From Globodera rostochiensis (taxonomy: Eukaryota; Nematoda; Chromadorea; Rhabditida; Heteroderidae), in the NCBI GenBank assembly GCA_018350325.1, contig JAEVLN010000002.1, positions 4,261,456 to 4,325,455 on the forward strand: a stretch of 64,000 bases of DNA, in the 5' to 3' direction. The notes beneath the pieces were generated by a model. That model was not told where the DNA came from. It saw only the letters and a list, made by a program, of their open reading frames with translations, and made no database searches. The position numbers and the translations under genes were made by a program. Within the stretch, counting starts at the first letter, position 1. Every line of letters begins with the position of its first letter. Of this stretch, positions 23,981-36,337 are shown one piece after another.

Positions 23981-26460
23981 TTAAAATTGGCTAACCGTGT
24001 CAGTACGCCAATGCCAGCCCAAATAGCCGCCGGTACATTCGGACGCGTTTGGCACTTTTTCAAATGGTGATTTCCAATCTCCGCTCAGATTATGTGCTTT
24101 CCAGCCTGTAATACATTTAAAAACTTCATAAAATGCTAAATTCTTGTGTAAAAATAAAGTCAACCATGGAACATAAAATCATTTTCGGCCCATCCGTCCG
24201 AAGAAATAAACCAATCACGGCAAAAACCGTGTGCCCGTCTCAAAATTCGCAATTTTGGCGGCCAAATGCGCCGTGCACCTAATGTAATTTACTTTATAAA
24301 AGTTAAATTTATTATTAAAAATTATCGAGATCTTGGGTTTAGATTATTTCCCGAGATCTCTCGAAACCTCGCTCCGGAAATTTTATTAACAAAGCCTATA
24401 TTTCGTCGCCGCTTATCGGCATCGCCGCTACGGTAGCCGGTTAATGCGTTAGGATTATTAAAAGCCGATAAAATAGTAGTTTTGGGGGTATTCGGGAACG
24501 AAGACTCCGATTCTAACATCCATTTTGAAAAATTCCAAACCCCGTACCTGAATTCATAATTTTTTTTAAAAATTCTAAATTTCTGGCTTCAAAATCATTC
24601 AAAAGCACAATCGAAAAAGCAAGTAATGATCGAATTTGTGCTTTTTGAAGATGTTGAGCCCAAAAATGATTTTTGGAAAACTTAGGACTTGGTGAAGGCG
24701 CTGCCTCACAATCTCCCTCAATTGGAATAAATTAGAGGAAAATATTCAGCTCAAAATTGACACTGAAAATTTCGAAAAAATTTAGTTAGATTTTTTTTAT
24801 CATAATTTCTCGATCGGCCCTCAATTCTTTTCTTTACTAAAATGTACAATCAATCACCTAATGCTGAACGAACACAAGTTGTGTAGGCCATCAATGAGTC
24901 ATAGTCCTCCGATCGTTGCCAATATTTCGTGCAAGCCTTAAATTCTTTCTTTTCTTTTTTTGCAGAAATAAAATAATACATTTATCTCAATTTGCGCATT
25001 TGGCAACACCGTCTTCAAAATATGCAACTTAAATAACAAATTTAAAAAATAGTAATAATATTTTTTTACTTGCAAAGCGCCATTATCGGCGCTTGAAAAT
25101 TTTGGCTGTGAAAATTCCATGTTAGCCCAGTCGAGCAAAAATTTTCTGGCAAAAAGCGTGTTTTTTACCTTAAAATTGAATTAATTACCTATACTAAATT
25201 AACATAATTGCAAACTATTTACCAAATAATTTCCTGACATAATTTCCCAATTAAAAAATCTCTCATAAAAAATTAAATCGACGCGGTCGTCAATCCACTG
25301 AAAATATAAAAATAAATACAATATAATATTTATCCTTTTATTAATATTAGTTATTACATTTGATTTTGGAATATCGAATAAAATATAAATATTAAACATA
25401 TATTTAAACACATCTAAATAAATTTAATATTTGATGTATGGAAAACCAGCAACTTGATGTAACCGATGCCAAAAAATGTCTAGAAACCGGAATTCCAAGC
25501 TTCCAAAAAGGTCTGGACGTCCGAAATTTAAAATATTTAAATTTTAATTAATAATCAAATAATAATCACAAATAATAATTTTCTGCCAAAAAGCCCAGAA
25601 TCCGGCATTCCGTACCAAAAATGCCCGTAAACCGGAATCCAGCCGGTTACATCCCTGGCAATAACCTCTTCAATGCAGTGATTTGGATTGACCACACCAG
25701 AATCCGCGTCCAACACTAACATCCAATCAGTCTCAGGCAAATAAGCGGAAGCAATGCAATGCTTGCGGAAGAAAAGCTTAACGACGTTAAATATTTTATT
25801 CATATTTAACATTATTTGAATTTTGGTCCGTATTTGGCAAAATTTTGTCCATATAATCCAGGCCCTTTTTATTAATGTTAAGACGAAACGTTATTTACAA
25901 AAAGAAGAAATCAAAGGATGCGCTGAATTTTTAAAAAATTATCTTTAATATTAAATGTTTTACTCACTTGTTTGTATTGGACGCAATATTTTTTGGCACG
26001 ATTGTCTTCGTCCAAATCAATTCGCTTGAAGGTATAATTTGTGCTCCTCAAATAGCACTCCAACGAGCTTTGCGCCACTCCATAATTGCTGAAAATTTTC
26101 AAATGTTTGCCTATTTGGTTTTCTCTATTTTTAGAAAAATGGAGCAAGGCTGCGCATAAAGTCCAAATTTTATTCTAAAAAATGTGACCTTGTCAATGGT
26201 TTCATCTTTTGTTCCACCAACACCAGCACCAAAATGCGTCCAAATTTGGGCAGACATTGGCCCATATTTTCCCTCTTGGCATACGGTGTTTTTGGGCCAA
26301 TCACATTTGGCGTTGTGCAAAGCATTTCGTTTTTCAAAAATTTATTGTTTTCGTAAAAGTTTCGCAATTGAAAGGGTTGGTGCAGCGCAATTAGGCACAA
26401 AAACAGGAAAAGCACGGCGATAATGGCCAAACAAATTGTGGGTTTTATTTTCCTAAGCAT
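23981..26460 (-). CDS. DUF273-family putative glycosyltransferase, 347 aa, 9 exons
   Basis: Exons on the minus strand: 26460-26189, 26088-25968, 25776-25666, 25297-25223, 25168-25070, 25027-24980, 24936-24858, 24278-24165, 24105-23981. All phases join without a break. Residues 8-26 form a hydrophobic signal anchor, suggesting a type II Golgi protein. Exon 3 carries the family signature ending [14 protein letters not shown], with a DAD metal/sugar-nucleotide motif at residues 154-156. Exon 4 has the [11 protein letters not shown] block, exon 5 DNGAL, and exons 8-9 DFMFHGWK. These match the nematode DUF273 (PF03314) proteins as I know them; enzymatic activity is inferred from the DxD fold and is not established. 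The start is the first ATG before the anchor. The donor after CIEE is weak (GTTATT). Intron 7 (24857-24279) is unusually long and holds a GC-rich hairpin. Confidence 0.9.
24398..24423. repeat. GC-rich hairpin motif copy (diverged)
   Basis: GTCGCCGCTTATCGGCATCG resembles the CGGCGGCGCC...GGCACCGCCG hairpins near 40.2-40.5 and 43.7-43.9 kb. It lies in intron 7 of the DUF273 gene. Confidence 0.4.
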
Positions 26461-28196
26461 CTTCTTCTGCTTAAAATTATGAAATATAAGAAGATGTACA
26501 CTCTAAAAAATAAAATAATTATTAATGGAAAAAATTATTTAAATCCGAGTTATAGCCGTTCACAATTTTGAAAATTAAACTAATAAATATATTTTTAAAA
26601 AATAGGCTAAATTTATTGAGTGTCAGGACAAAATGCCACCCATGCCAAAAAGGGTCAAAATGCGGCTTTTGAGCTAGCGCCATTTTTTGGCTGAAATTTA
26701 TGAAAAATGTGTCCTTTTATTTTGGAGTTGTCATCATTAATTTATTGCGAGCGGTGGTTTTTGAAGGTTTTAGCGATAGTCGTTGTACGGATCAATTGAT
26801 TTGAGGGGAAGAAGGTCAAACGGAGACAAAAGTGGGTTAAAGGAACAGAAGAATTGCTGAGGCGACGCTGATCTGATCAGTGGATTTTGATCAGCATTGG
26901 AAAAACCATGTGGACACAAACAGTTAGATCCAGCCTAGCACAAAACAGATTTAAGCCCTTTTTTTATTAAATTGAATTTTGTTAAAATTGATTTTTAAGT
27001 TAATTTAAAGACTCGAGGCGTAATTCGATGAGAAATCATCTTCCCATTTAAATAGAAAGCACGGTTGCCACCCTCGGCGCTTTAGCGGCGGAAAACGGCT
27101 GGGCACCATTTTATTGTAAAAAAAGACAAAATTAATTTTTTTATCTTTGAAAAGGGGCCAAGGTTCTCTGCTTTAGGAAATATGGTAAAATTTTATAAAT
27201 CTGTCTTAATCATCTCAAATCATCCAATAACTAATTTCCCCCCCCCCAAAAAAATTGATAAAAACAGTAAAAATACAGGCCTATAACAACAAAAGCGCTT
27301 AAAATATTAATGCAATTGGTTTTTTGTCAAGATTTTTGAAATTCTTTAATTTTCAACCCGACTTAAAATAAGAAGATACCAGGGGGTTTCTTACATGTCG
27401 AATTGGATTTTGACCCCAAAATATGTTTTATCCATCATTTAAGCGATAGATTTGGCGCAATTAATTGCCCTGCCTTTCCCTTCCCCCAAATGCGGAACGA
27501 ACTCAAAAGCTGTCCGTTCATTCCGTTCAGTTTGTATTGATTTGTAGCCGACGACATCGCCTGGAGCGAATGTCCAATGCCCTCCCTCCGTTAATGACCG
27601 TTTCCACAATTATGTTTTAATTAGGGAGCAAAATTATATGCACATAAAATCTTGAAATATGCGCATAAAATATGCACTAAAAATTGCAAAATACATAAAC
27701 ACATAAAATTAAAAAGTATGCACAGAAATTTTTTATTCAATATAAAATTTCCCCAAAATTCTTCAAATTTTTCAAATACAGCAAAAAATGGCAAATTTTC
27801 CTAATTGAAGTAATAAGAGAAATAAATAAATTAAAGGCATTTCAGAAAAATTTTTTGCCATTTTTTGGTGGCAGAATTTTTAGTCGCGAAAAAGTCAATT
27901 TTTAGGGGTGCATTTTTATTAAGGGATGGATGCTGGGATAAAAAATGTTACTAATTGAAATTTGGGGCGATGAAATTGGATAAACTAAAATAATTGATTG
28001 TCCGAAAAAAATTCCTATAATTAACCATCAAATTTAAATCGATGTTGTGAGCAGTTCCAATGCATTGGCGCGACGCGGAAGGTCTTAAATTGTTCTACGG
28101 CATGTTCGGACTAATTTTAGTATATAAAACTTCAAAAAGAGTCAGTCAAATAATCCCTTAAAAAGGCCGCATTCAGCAATCCGCAATTGTGTCCAG
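26461..28196. other. Intergenic, no gene recognised
   Basis: AT-rich sequence upstream of the DUF273 start. I see a C10 run (27238-27247) and a TGATCAG-rich patch near 26870-26900, but no coding exon or RNA gene that I can support. Confidence 0.5.
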
Positions 28197-28221
28197 CCCT
28201 GGTCGGGATCCCAAAGCAATT

Positions 28222-28330
28222 ATACCACGTTGAAAGCACGCCATCCCGTCCGATCTGGCAAGTTAAGCAACGTTGGGCCTCCTTAGTACTTGGAACGGAG
28301 ACGTCCTGGGAATCGGCGGTGTTGTAGGCT
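28222..28330 (+). pseudogene. Orphan 5'-truncated 5S rRNA copy
   Basis: Nucleotides 11-119 of 5S are intact, but the first 10 are replaced by unrelated sequence, so helix I cannot form. The copy continues into array-type spacer up to 28598 with one visible substitution (TCCACAAATC for TCCGCAAATC). The internal Pol III control region survives, so transcription is conceivable, but a normal 5S is not expected. Confidence 0.93.
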
Positions 28331-28598
28331 TTATTTTTTTTTAATTTTTAACTTAATTTCTGATTAGGTATTTATTTTTTTGTTTGTTCAAAAAATATTA
28401 GCACTCGTTTGATAATTACGTGCGCGTGGATTTATTTCTCTTATCATTTCAGCTTTTTGATCTCCAAAAATGTCCACAAATCTACACAATTTTGATATTT
28501 TTCAATCGAATAACATATTCCCTTTCACCCTATTTATAAACAAATTTCAATAAGTTTGAACAAAAGAGTTCCCTGCCGCCCCATTATTGTTTTTGGCC
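28331..28598 (+). repeat. Displaced array spacer fragment
   Basis: Continuous with the orphan 5S copy and nearly identical to the spacer following array copies, ending at GTTTTTGGCC. There is no SL1 gene here. Confidence 0.93.
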
Positions 28599-28680
28599 TA
28601 GGCCCAAAAAAAATTATCAAATTTAGTTAGGTGCGCAGTTCAAAGAGATTGATTTGAGCAATGGAAACAGAGGGTAAAAT

Positions 28681-29126
28681 ATCAACTCGTTCCCCACCAA
28701 CTCGTACCCCATCAACTCGTTCCCCACCAACTCGTACCCCATCAACTCGTTCCCCACCATCAACTCGTTCCCTTTTTATCAACTCGTTCCCTTTTCATCA
28801 ACTCGTTCCCTTTTTATCAACTCGTTCCCTTGTTTTTTAGATGGTTCTCTATAAAAATGACAAAATACTTCAAAACATCTTACAAAACTCGTTCGTAAAA
28901 CACGATCCGAGCTTCATTCATGCGTATGTCGCACGTCTCCGGGGTTCGACGTACGCAAAAAAGGAACCCGAATCCGTGTTTTTCGCACGCGTTTGTACGA
29001 TGAGGTTTTTTGTCATTTTTATAGAGGGGAACGAGTTGATGAAAAGGGAACGAGTTGATAAAAAGGGAACGAGTTGATGGTGGGGAACGAGTTGATGGGG
29101 TACGAGTTGGTGGGGAACGAGTCGAT
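28681..29126. mobile_element. Fold-back element with CAACTCGTTCCC satellite arms
   Basis: The left arm (28681-28865) is a run of 12-18 bp units such as TCAACTCGTTCCCC and ends in CTATAAAAATGACAAAA. The right arm (29008-29126) is its inverse, TTTTTGTCATTTTTATAG followed by GGGAACGAGTTGATG units. The middle 140 bp is unrelated and GC-richer. No transposase is encoded. Open frames across it are low-complexity artefacts. Confidence 0.8.
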
Positions 29127-30952
29127 CCCCGTTCAAACCGAGAGGGCGAGGAGTTGAAGTATTCGTTTGCGTTCGGCGAGCAGGACATTGTGATTGGGTG
29201 GCATTGGATGACCCAGGCACTGATCAGTCATGATCAGAAACCCTAATTGCGTTAAGCTCCTTTGATGTTTCATCCTTTCCTTCAAAATGCTTTTGTCTCT
29301 AGATCAGACAATGCAAAAAAATTAGTTCAATAAAATTTTGGATAAATTCTCAAAAAATTATACCTAATCACCCTTACCCCCCTCCCCCCACAGCAGCGTC
29401 AACGTAAAATCCAAATTTTTTCTACACTTTTATAGAACACTATGAAGCATGTAATCGACACCCCTCAACGCTTTGGGCGTCGTATTAACCAATTTATATT
29501 TATTCTTGAAAATTTGCTTTTCACATTTGTGAAAGAAGGGACCTCGTCTTTTGTTCATCCCCCCGATTTTCTTGTGTTTACACGATTTGTGTTGGTCCAA
29601 CAGTAACACTTTCCGGGCCCAACTTTTGAGTGATAAGATGAGAATAAAAAAATCAATGGGCTTGGGCTACGCATCCTCGACTTTCTGATCCGGGCAGTTC
29701 AGGCCCAGCCAGTGCGGAGGGACATTGTATACCAAACATTTAAGTGCCAAAAATAAATGCCGTATGTTTCAATAACTCAAAAAAACTTGGAATTGAATAA
29801 ACAGTCAAGCGTATTGGGGGATGGGCATTGAAGATAAATTATCGTTTTTGTTCATTTGCCATTTTGATGCATTTTTAAAGCGTTAAAAATACATTTCTAG
29901 AAATTACTTAAGCTTGATGTGTACTGAATGATCCAGCAGAGTCCATAGCATCCCAGTACACTGCTCTTAACCATGAGCGGGGGGCGGGGGGATCGACGAG
30001 TTTGATGGGGTGCACAAACAAAAGAAAATAAAGAAAAAGCACTCGAGAACAACGTTGCGCACTGCTCGGCCTGATTGGGAAGCTCCGATCACTTTTAGTT
30101 GAGCCGGGAGTGAGGGTTAAGTAAAGCGGGCAACTAACTCTCAGGAGGGCTGCAAGCAGAATGGATTCGTTTTACCGATTTTCCGGAAGAATTGGAGCCG
30201 AAGGCGGGGGGGGGGGGACTTCTTCATTTACACTACACACACAAAGAGGTGTTTTCGTTAACGACGAAAAGCTCTCATTTCCCCCCCCCCCCTCCCTCCC
30301 AAAGGTTGTCACATATTCCGGTGCCTTAGCCCCAGCGGCGAATCAGTAACAGAAAATTACGGTAAAAGATGCACATCCTAAAAAGACGCGTTTTAGTAAA
30401 AAAGTGCATTTTTTGGCTTTCATCAAAGGGTTGGTCCCTGACTTCGACCCGCAACGTCTTATTTTGCTTAATTACCCCCGAGCAACCACCGACATGCACC
30501 GCTTTTTAAGAACCCTGACCCCCCCCGGAGTTGCACAACTGGGCCGCCAACGATGTTCAAAGTTGGCTTGGCACACATACCCCAAACCCCGGCATTTTTG
30601 GTCAGGAGTTTTGCCTCTAAACCCTGAATTTTAGACTTTTTGGAGTTTTAGTTGAAAAAAACTCCTTCCTCGAAAAGGTCGCTGGCGCCCTGTCGATTGG
30701 TTGCTGACCCCCACCCCCCCCCCTCCTCGAGGGTAATTATCTAAATAAAATAAGTTCAAAAATTCCAATTTATTTGATTATTGGCACAATTTTGAAGAAA
30801 TGTTATTTTATTTTTGCCGTTTGATTTTTTCCTTTATTATCTATCATTTCATTTCACAGCAATTTGAAATTTTTTGTTTTTTATTAAACAGACATTTACA
30901 TTAACATTATCTTTTTAAAAATTCGAATTGATCAACTTTAATTTTTATAGCC
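29127..30952. other. Intergenic, no gene recognised
   Basis: Upstream of troponin T. It contains G and C homopolymers (30206-30217, 30281-30292, 30714-30723) but no exon or RNA gene I can support. The troponin T promoter should lie at its right end; I could not define it. Confidence 0.45.
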
Positions 30953-33900
30953 ATGTCCGAGGAAGAATAGTAAGTTATTAAGTTGTTAAAAGCATTGATA
31001 AGCGGGGTCTGTCTGTCGAAAAATTGGACATGGATCGCACGCCCGTACTTTTGAAAGCACGTAGAATATTTCCAATCAAGGGTGGATATGTTCACCGATC
31101 ATTCCTTGATCACAAATCATTAATGATCATAACACAATTAATCACTGATCTCAATTTAAAATAAGCTTCATATTTCAGTAGTGAAGAGGAAGTTGAGGTT
31201 GAGGAGGATGTTGAAGAAGTGAGCCAAATGAGCCCAACGGTGAAGGCACCCCCCGAGTAAGAATTTTTGTGCAGGAATCTGGGTCATTTAACCAGGGTTT
31301 GTACCCCAAAATTTTGTCGGGGTTTTTTTTCCCCGAACCCCAAAAATCCAACCCCGACATTGGGGTGGCAACCCTAACTTAAACATCAATTTAGAACTAG
31401 GATTGTATGAGCCCGGAATTCCGAAATACCTACGGGAATCAATCGGTAATTTTCCGGTACCCGTAATCACCGGTAATCTTGAAATTCCCGATCGCGTTTT
31501 TTATAATCGGGCTTCCGATAAATCACTAGTCGTCGAAATCAATGATATCCCGGTACTAAATTGGCCGGAATTCGATCTAAACTGATTTGAGATCAAAACG
31601 TTTGGTTTCATCGAGTCGTGACGCGGATGACGGGGAGGACAACCTTAATGAGGCGGAGAAAGCGATGCTTGTAAGAAATTTAGGGTCCATAAAACATCGG
31701 GAAATCTTTTCAAATCCAGAAAACTTTGGTTTATTAGAGACGATGTAGTTCCACGAACAAAGCCCCCTAATAGAACCGTGCTAAATCGGACAAAATTTTA
31801 GATTTGTCCTTTTTCGAATTTTGATTCTGTCAATGTAATTTCAATTCCAATTGAATCAATTGGGCACGCTTTGCATAAAATTAAAGAATTAATTTAAAAA
31901 ATAGAGAAAATATATTTATTCATTTAAATATTACAAAACTAACTTCACTGTTTTAATAAAAACTTTTAGGCGGCCAAAAAACGGGTGGAGAGTGATGATG
32001 CAGCAAAACTTCAAGATTATGAGGAACGCAGGCGAGTGGAGCGTGATCAAGAGGAAGAGGAACTGCGTATTCTGAGGGTATTTACGGGGGAATTTCCGAA
32101 AGAAAAACAATTTTCCAAGAAGATTTTTCCCAAAATAAAGCCAGAAATTCGTGCATTTATTAAAATTAGTTTAAAAGACTTTTTTGTTTTTGTCCCGAAT
32201 TCATTTTTTTGGCCTTTAAGCATAGGTTCCTCCGAATAATTTATGATTTACTCCCGAATTTTATGTCCAATTTTATTCCATTATGTAAATTGGTTTAAAA
32301 ACAGCCAAATTGTTTTCTAAAAAGCATTATTCGTTTATTAGGAGAAGCAGGAGCAGCGTCGAATCCAACGTGAAGAAGAAGAACGTGAATTGGAGGAGCG
32401 CCGAAAGGCTGAAGAAGAACGTCGCCGAGTTGAAGAAGTAAAATGAATATTTTCGCTTTAGACATATCCTTTTTTGGTCTAATGAAACGATCATGACCTG
32501 CGCATTGTTGGTATAATCTGATCCGAAAGGTGTCCAGCAGGCTTGCCAAAAAATGATCGGGTCTGATCTTGGTTCTGCCCCAAGTTACTAGCTGCTGATT
32601 TGTTAAAAATTGGATTAGGAAAAAAACAATCGATTTGTGGCGAGATTTTTTTCGATTTAATTTTATTTTGTACAGGAGGAACGCAAGGCTCGAATTGAAG
32701 CGGAACGGAAAAAGAAGGAGGAAGATAAGAAAAAGCGACACCACGCGATGATGGGAGTTGGATTCGGCGGAACTCGTTAGTTTGGTCAATCAATGCGAAA
32801 TTCAACTCGAGAATCTCAAAACAATCTTGACATTGATACTTAAATATTATTATTCCTAAAAGTAATTTATAACCGATTTAATAAAACTTTATTAAGATCC
32901 TTTTTCGAAATTCTCGTATTTCAAAAATAATTATTCTAATTGATTTCAAAAATTTAGAACACAAACATTTCAAATTAAAAACAAAAAATCGAAATTCAGC
33001 GACCGGTGGACGCAATTTCGTTTTGCCGGAGAAGAAGAAGGAGCCGAGCGACAAGTTCGGCAATATTGTGCAGGCGAAGCAGGAGATGGGCATGACCAAA
33101 GACCAACGGGAGGAGGCCAAGAAGACGTTTATTGCGCATGTGCTAAAGAATTTGGGCGACCTTGGCTCGAAGAGTGGGGCCGAATTGAAGGTGGGCAATG
33201 GACGTTATTCTTATTCTGACAGCGTTTTCAGTTTCTTCGAATCGATTTTTGGTAATCCGAAAAAACACAAATCGATTGTTGAGTGACTCCCATTTAACTC
33301 TGATCAAAAGAAAGAGTCAAGCAAATTGAAATCATTTTTTATATATTCTTTCCCCTCTAGGGAAAGGTCAAGGAAATGCACAATCGCATATGCAAATTAG
33401 AAGCTGAAAAGTATGATTTGGAGAAGCGTGTCCAAACGCAAGAGTACGATGTGGGTTTTATGTTTTTTAAATAATCGGGTTCTCTTCTTCATTGGGCGCT
33501 AATCTCGAGAGTGCCAAGGCATAATTCAAATCGAGAACCGGGATCTTTAGCGATCTGATCTGACTTTGGTGTCTGATCACCCGTGTTCCCCGCTCGGGTT
33601 TTGATTCTGTCAGTTAGTAGATTGAGTTGGTCTAATTCAAAATGTGATTATTGATAGTGGTCAGGGTGTCCATTTTTGAACCCTAGTGATCTGTGCTCAG
33701 CGATCAGTTAATTGATCTGTATGGTCCAAAATTTGATCAACTAGGTCAGGCAATTTTAGAAGACCAAATCCATGAAAATGCTGATAAAAAAGCAATAAGC
33801 AAACATTTGAAGTTGCGCGAATTGAACGAGCGTCAGCGGCAAATTAACCGTGCCAAAATGCAGAAGAAGGGGCTGGACCCGAACAACGAAAATTCGCGCT

Positions 33901-34686
33901 TTCCGGTGTTTTTTGAATTGGCGCCGGACAATTTGTCTAATAATTATCAAATTTTATAGCCCAAAGTCGCCATCTCCTCCAAATATGATCGACAAATTGA
34001 TCGACGAAACTTCAAAGAGCGTCGAGCAATCTACGACAAGGTGCGCTAAGCATTGGTAGAAGACTGCCACAACTAGATCGGGACGGTCATATTATCTGAT
34101 CGGCCAGACGATATTCAAAATGAAAGATATTTTTGATTCCGTTAGGGTTTGAAAACAATTAAAATATATCTTAAATCGGGTGTTTATCTGACTGATCTAT
34201 TAAGGTCAGACCAGAACCTAAATCAAAATATGAATTTTTAATTGATCAGAAAAATGCTTTTCCCTGCTTCCCGCATGTGCCACCGCCGGCGACCATTCTT
34301 GAGTACCGATTGATGGTTGACGAGCCCGCAAGTCCTAGACCCGACGGGGTGAGTTTATTTTCGTTTTATTGAAAGCGCTTAAAATGCAATTTTCCGTCAC
34401 TCTAAGCACTTTTTTATTGGTATTTTCAAAATTTCTTAAGAAAAAGGCAATAAAACGAGCTAATTTAAAGAGCAATTTTATTTTTAACAAAGCATTTTTG
34501 GTGTTTCTTGGCCATTTTTTTGACGATTTTTAGTCAATATTTTACGCTTTTAGTCGATATAAACCGGTCACTACTTATATTGTTCCGGTTTTTTGGTCCC
34601 CAAAAATTTAACAAAAATTATTTGATTGATAAGAATACTTTTAGGAAGTGGAAGAGGAAGAAGAGGAGGAGGAAGAGGAAGAATAA
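30953..34686 (+). CDS. Troponin T, 357 aa, 12 exons
   Basis: Exons: 30953-30969, 31179-31256, 31592-31670, 31970-32077, 32342-32437, 32676-32775, 33000-33190, 33361-33450, 33813-33905, 33960-34040, 34250-34348, 34645-34686; phases are continuous. Troponin T anchors the troponin complex to tropomyosin on the muscle thin filament. The protein starts MSEEEYSEEE, an acidic N-terminus. A long charged coiled coil follows (about residues 50-165), including [10 protein letters not shown] and EKQEQRR. Then come the diagnostic blocks [44 protein letters not shown] and [16 protein letters not shown]. It ends in a Glu-rich tail, as in invertebrate troponin T. Most donors are good; the one after exon 9 (GTGTTT) is weak. 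In C. elegans, mup-2 is one of several paralogues, so no symbol is assigned. Start chosen at the first ATG, just after TTTTTATAGCC, which may be a trans-splice acceptor. Confidence 0.95.
31293..31376. mobile_element. Small inverted-repeat element in troponin T intron 2
   Basis: The left end CAGGGTTTGTACCCC and the right end GGGGTGGCAACCCTA are imperfect inverted repeats. The interior is rich in CCCCGA/TCGGGG. The flanking 8-mers are similar but not identical. It fits a short degraded MITE of the same style as those at 37.4 and 45.7 kb. Confidence 0.5.
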
Positions 34687-35416
34687 ACTCAAGATTATAC
34701 AAGATTATCGCTTAACATAACAAAATGGTTGCCGGACGACGATTATTCGACAAAAACATCAAAAATGTAATTTTTCCAACATTGAGAGAGAAAGAGAAGA
34801 GAGCGAGATGGAGAGAGAGAGAAGAGAGAGAGGAGAGAGAAAGAAGAGAGAGAGGAGAGAAAGAGAGAGAAGAGAGAGAGAGAAGAGAGAGAGAAGAGAT
34901 AGATGGAGAGAGAAAGAAGAGAGAGAGGAGAGAAAGAGAGAGAGAGAAGCAGCATTCTTTTTTGCCAGTCAAAAAACAGTATTTTTGTGCCAGGAAAAAT
35001 TGCAATTTTTTTTTCTTATAAATTAGCGTTTATGTCGAACGGTCCGGTCCCCCCCCCCCCCCACAAACAATTTGAATGTTATTTGTATCGCACATTTTAG
35101 GAAGAAATTGCGAAGACAAAAAGTTACTTTTATTTGTGCCAATAAATTTGCTTTTTACTTTTAGCCTTTTTTGTCTAAATCTTTTGGTGAACAACAACTT
35201 GCTTCACATTCATCAAATAGTTTTTATTCATAAAAATTACGACTTTTTGTGGAATTTGAGTGCCTGAATCTAAAACATGTTGCGTGAAAGGATTGTTCTC
35301 CATCGGGGGATTATGTTTTTTTGCATCCCGAACATCCCTACAGGGGATGGTTTTCGAATTCGCGCATCCCTGCAGGGGTTGGATGAGAGTCTCCATAAAG
35401 ACATGCCCTCTCTCTC
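34687..35416. other. Intergenic downstream of troponin T
   Basis: Contains the GA tract described separately and a C14 run at 35049-35062. No gene recognised. Open frames over the GA tract are simple Arg/Glu or Ser/Leu runs and are not accepted. Confidence 0.5.
34783..34949 (+). repeat. Purine-rich GA/GAGAA simple repeat
   Basis: About 165 bp of almost pure purine on the + strand, mainly GAGAGA and AGAAGAGAG, starting about 100 bp after the troponin T stop codon. Mirror-symmetric polypurine of this kind can form triplex DNA. Confidence 0.9.
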
Positions 35417-36337
35417 ATGCTGGTATTCATAATGCTAACTATCCGCAGCTTTATCGCTAGCTGCAGATAAAACCGTATTCATAATGCTAAGGATTAAAAT
35501 CCGTATTCATAATGATCGTTTCTTTGCAAAAATATCCTTAGCCTTAGCTGCAGATAGACTCCGTATTCATAATGCTAAGGCTAGGGTAGCAGCTACCTAG
35601 CTGCCCCTATCTTCATCGAGATGAGGATAGTTAGGAAAAATAACATTTCCATAATTTGAAAAATATTTTAAATAATTTTAAAATAATAAGGTTCAATTAA
35701 TTTAATCTTTCTTATTCTTTTCTAACAATAATAAATGTTGTTTGTGAAAAGAATTAAGAAAAATAATTCTGCGCAATATTAGCACGAACTATGAAACCAT
35801 CCCCCATTGTTGTTATATCTTCCCCAATATTTTGATCTTGTTCTGGTTGTTCATCAATCAAATTTTCTTCATCAAATCAGGGACGCCTTTCATAATAGCG
35901 ATATTATGAAGAACGGCAGCTGAAACGATGAGCATGCCAATGTTTTGCAATTTAATTCGAATTGGTATTTGAAGAGAATGGAATCGTTTTTTTAAGCGTC
36001 CAAAATGTGTCACAAAGAATTTAAAAATACACAATAGTGTATAAACATAATGATATCCAAAGCGTGGAAGAGTAAAAACTCATAATTTGATAAATAGTAT
36101 CAGTGCTCGAGAAGTCGAGAAGTCATTTCGGAAGTAAATACCATTTTTAAAAGACAATGGAGAGAAGAGTAGTGTGGCTGTAGCTAGGTATCTGCAGATA
36201 AAAAAATCCTCGCCTGCAGATAGTTAGCGCTAGCATTATGAATACGGATTTTATCTGCAGATTTTTTTATCTGCAGCTACCCTATCAGCTTATCCGTAGC
36301 TGCAGATAATTATCCTTAGCATTATGAATACCAGCAT
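35417..36337 (-). mobile_element. PIF/Harbinger-like transposon, non-autonomous
   Basis: The perfect 22-bp terminal inverted repeats are at 35417-35438 and 36316-36337. The core GTATTCATAATGCTAA recurs inside near each end (about 35474, 35502, 35561 and, inverted, 36230), as expected of sub-terminal transposase-binding repeats. The interior encodes the broken end of a Harbinger-type transposase on the minus strand. I see no convincing target-site duplication. Confidence 0.78.
35754..36025 (-). pseudogene. Harbinger-type transposase C-terminal fragment
   Basis: The minus-strand frame reads [20 protein letters not shown], then [19 protein letters not shown]. This matches the conserved end of PIF/Harbinger (HARBI1-like DDE) transposases, which runs FGRLKxRF...AxxVLHN. 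Near GVPDL the frame is broken by about 1 nt; the tail resumes in another frame and ends at the stop at 35754-35756. The catalytic Asp residues upstream are not recognisable. The protein is a remnant. Confidence 0.72.

Noticed and set aside
26111..26320. Alternative frame in DUF273 exon 1 reading [16 protein letters not shown]
   Set aside because: The other frame contains the signal anchor and joins the next exon in phase via AG|GTCACA, so this one is a shadow.
34712..35026. Arg/Glu-rich and Ser/Leu-rich frames near 34.8-35.0 kb
   Set aside because: They are translations of a GA simple repeat on both strands.
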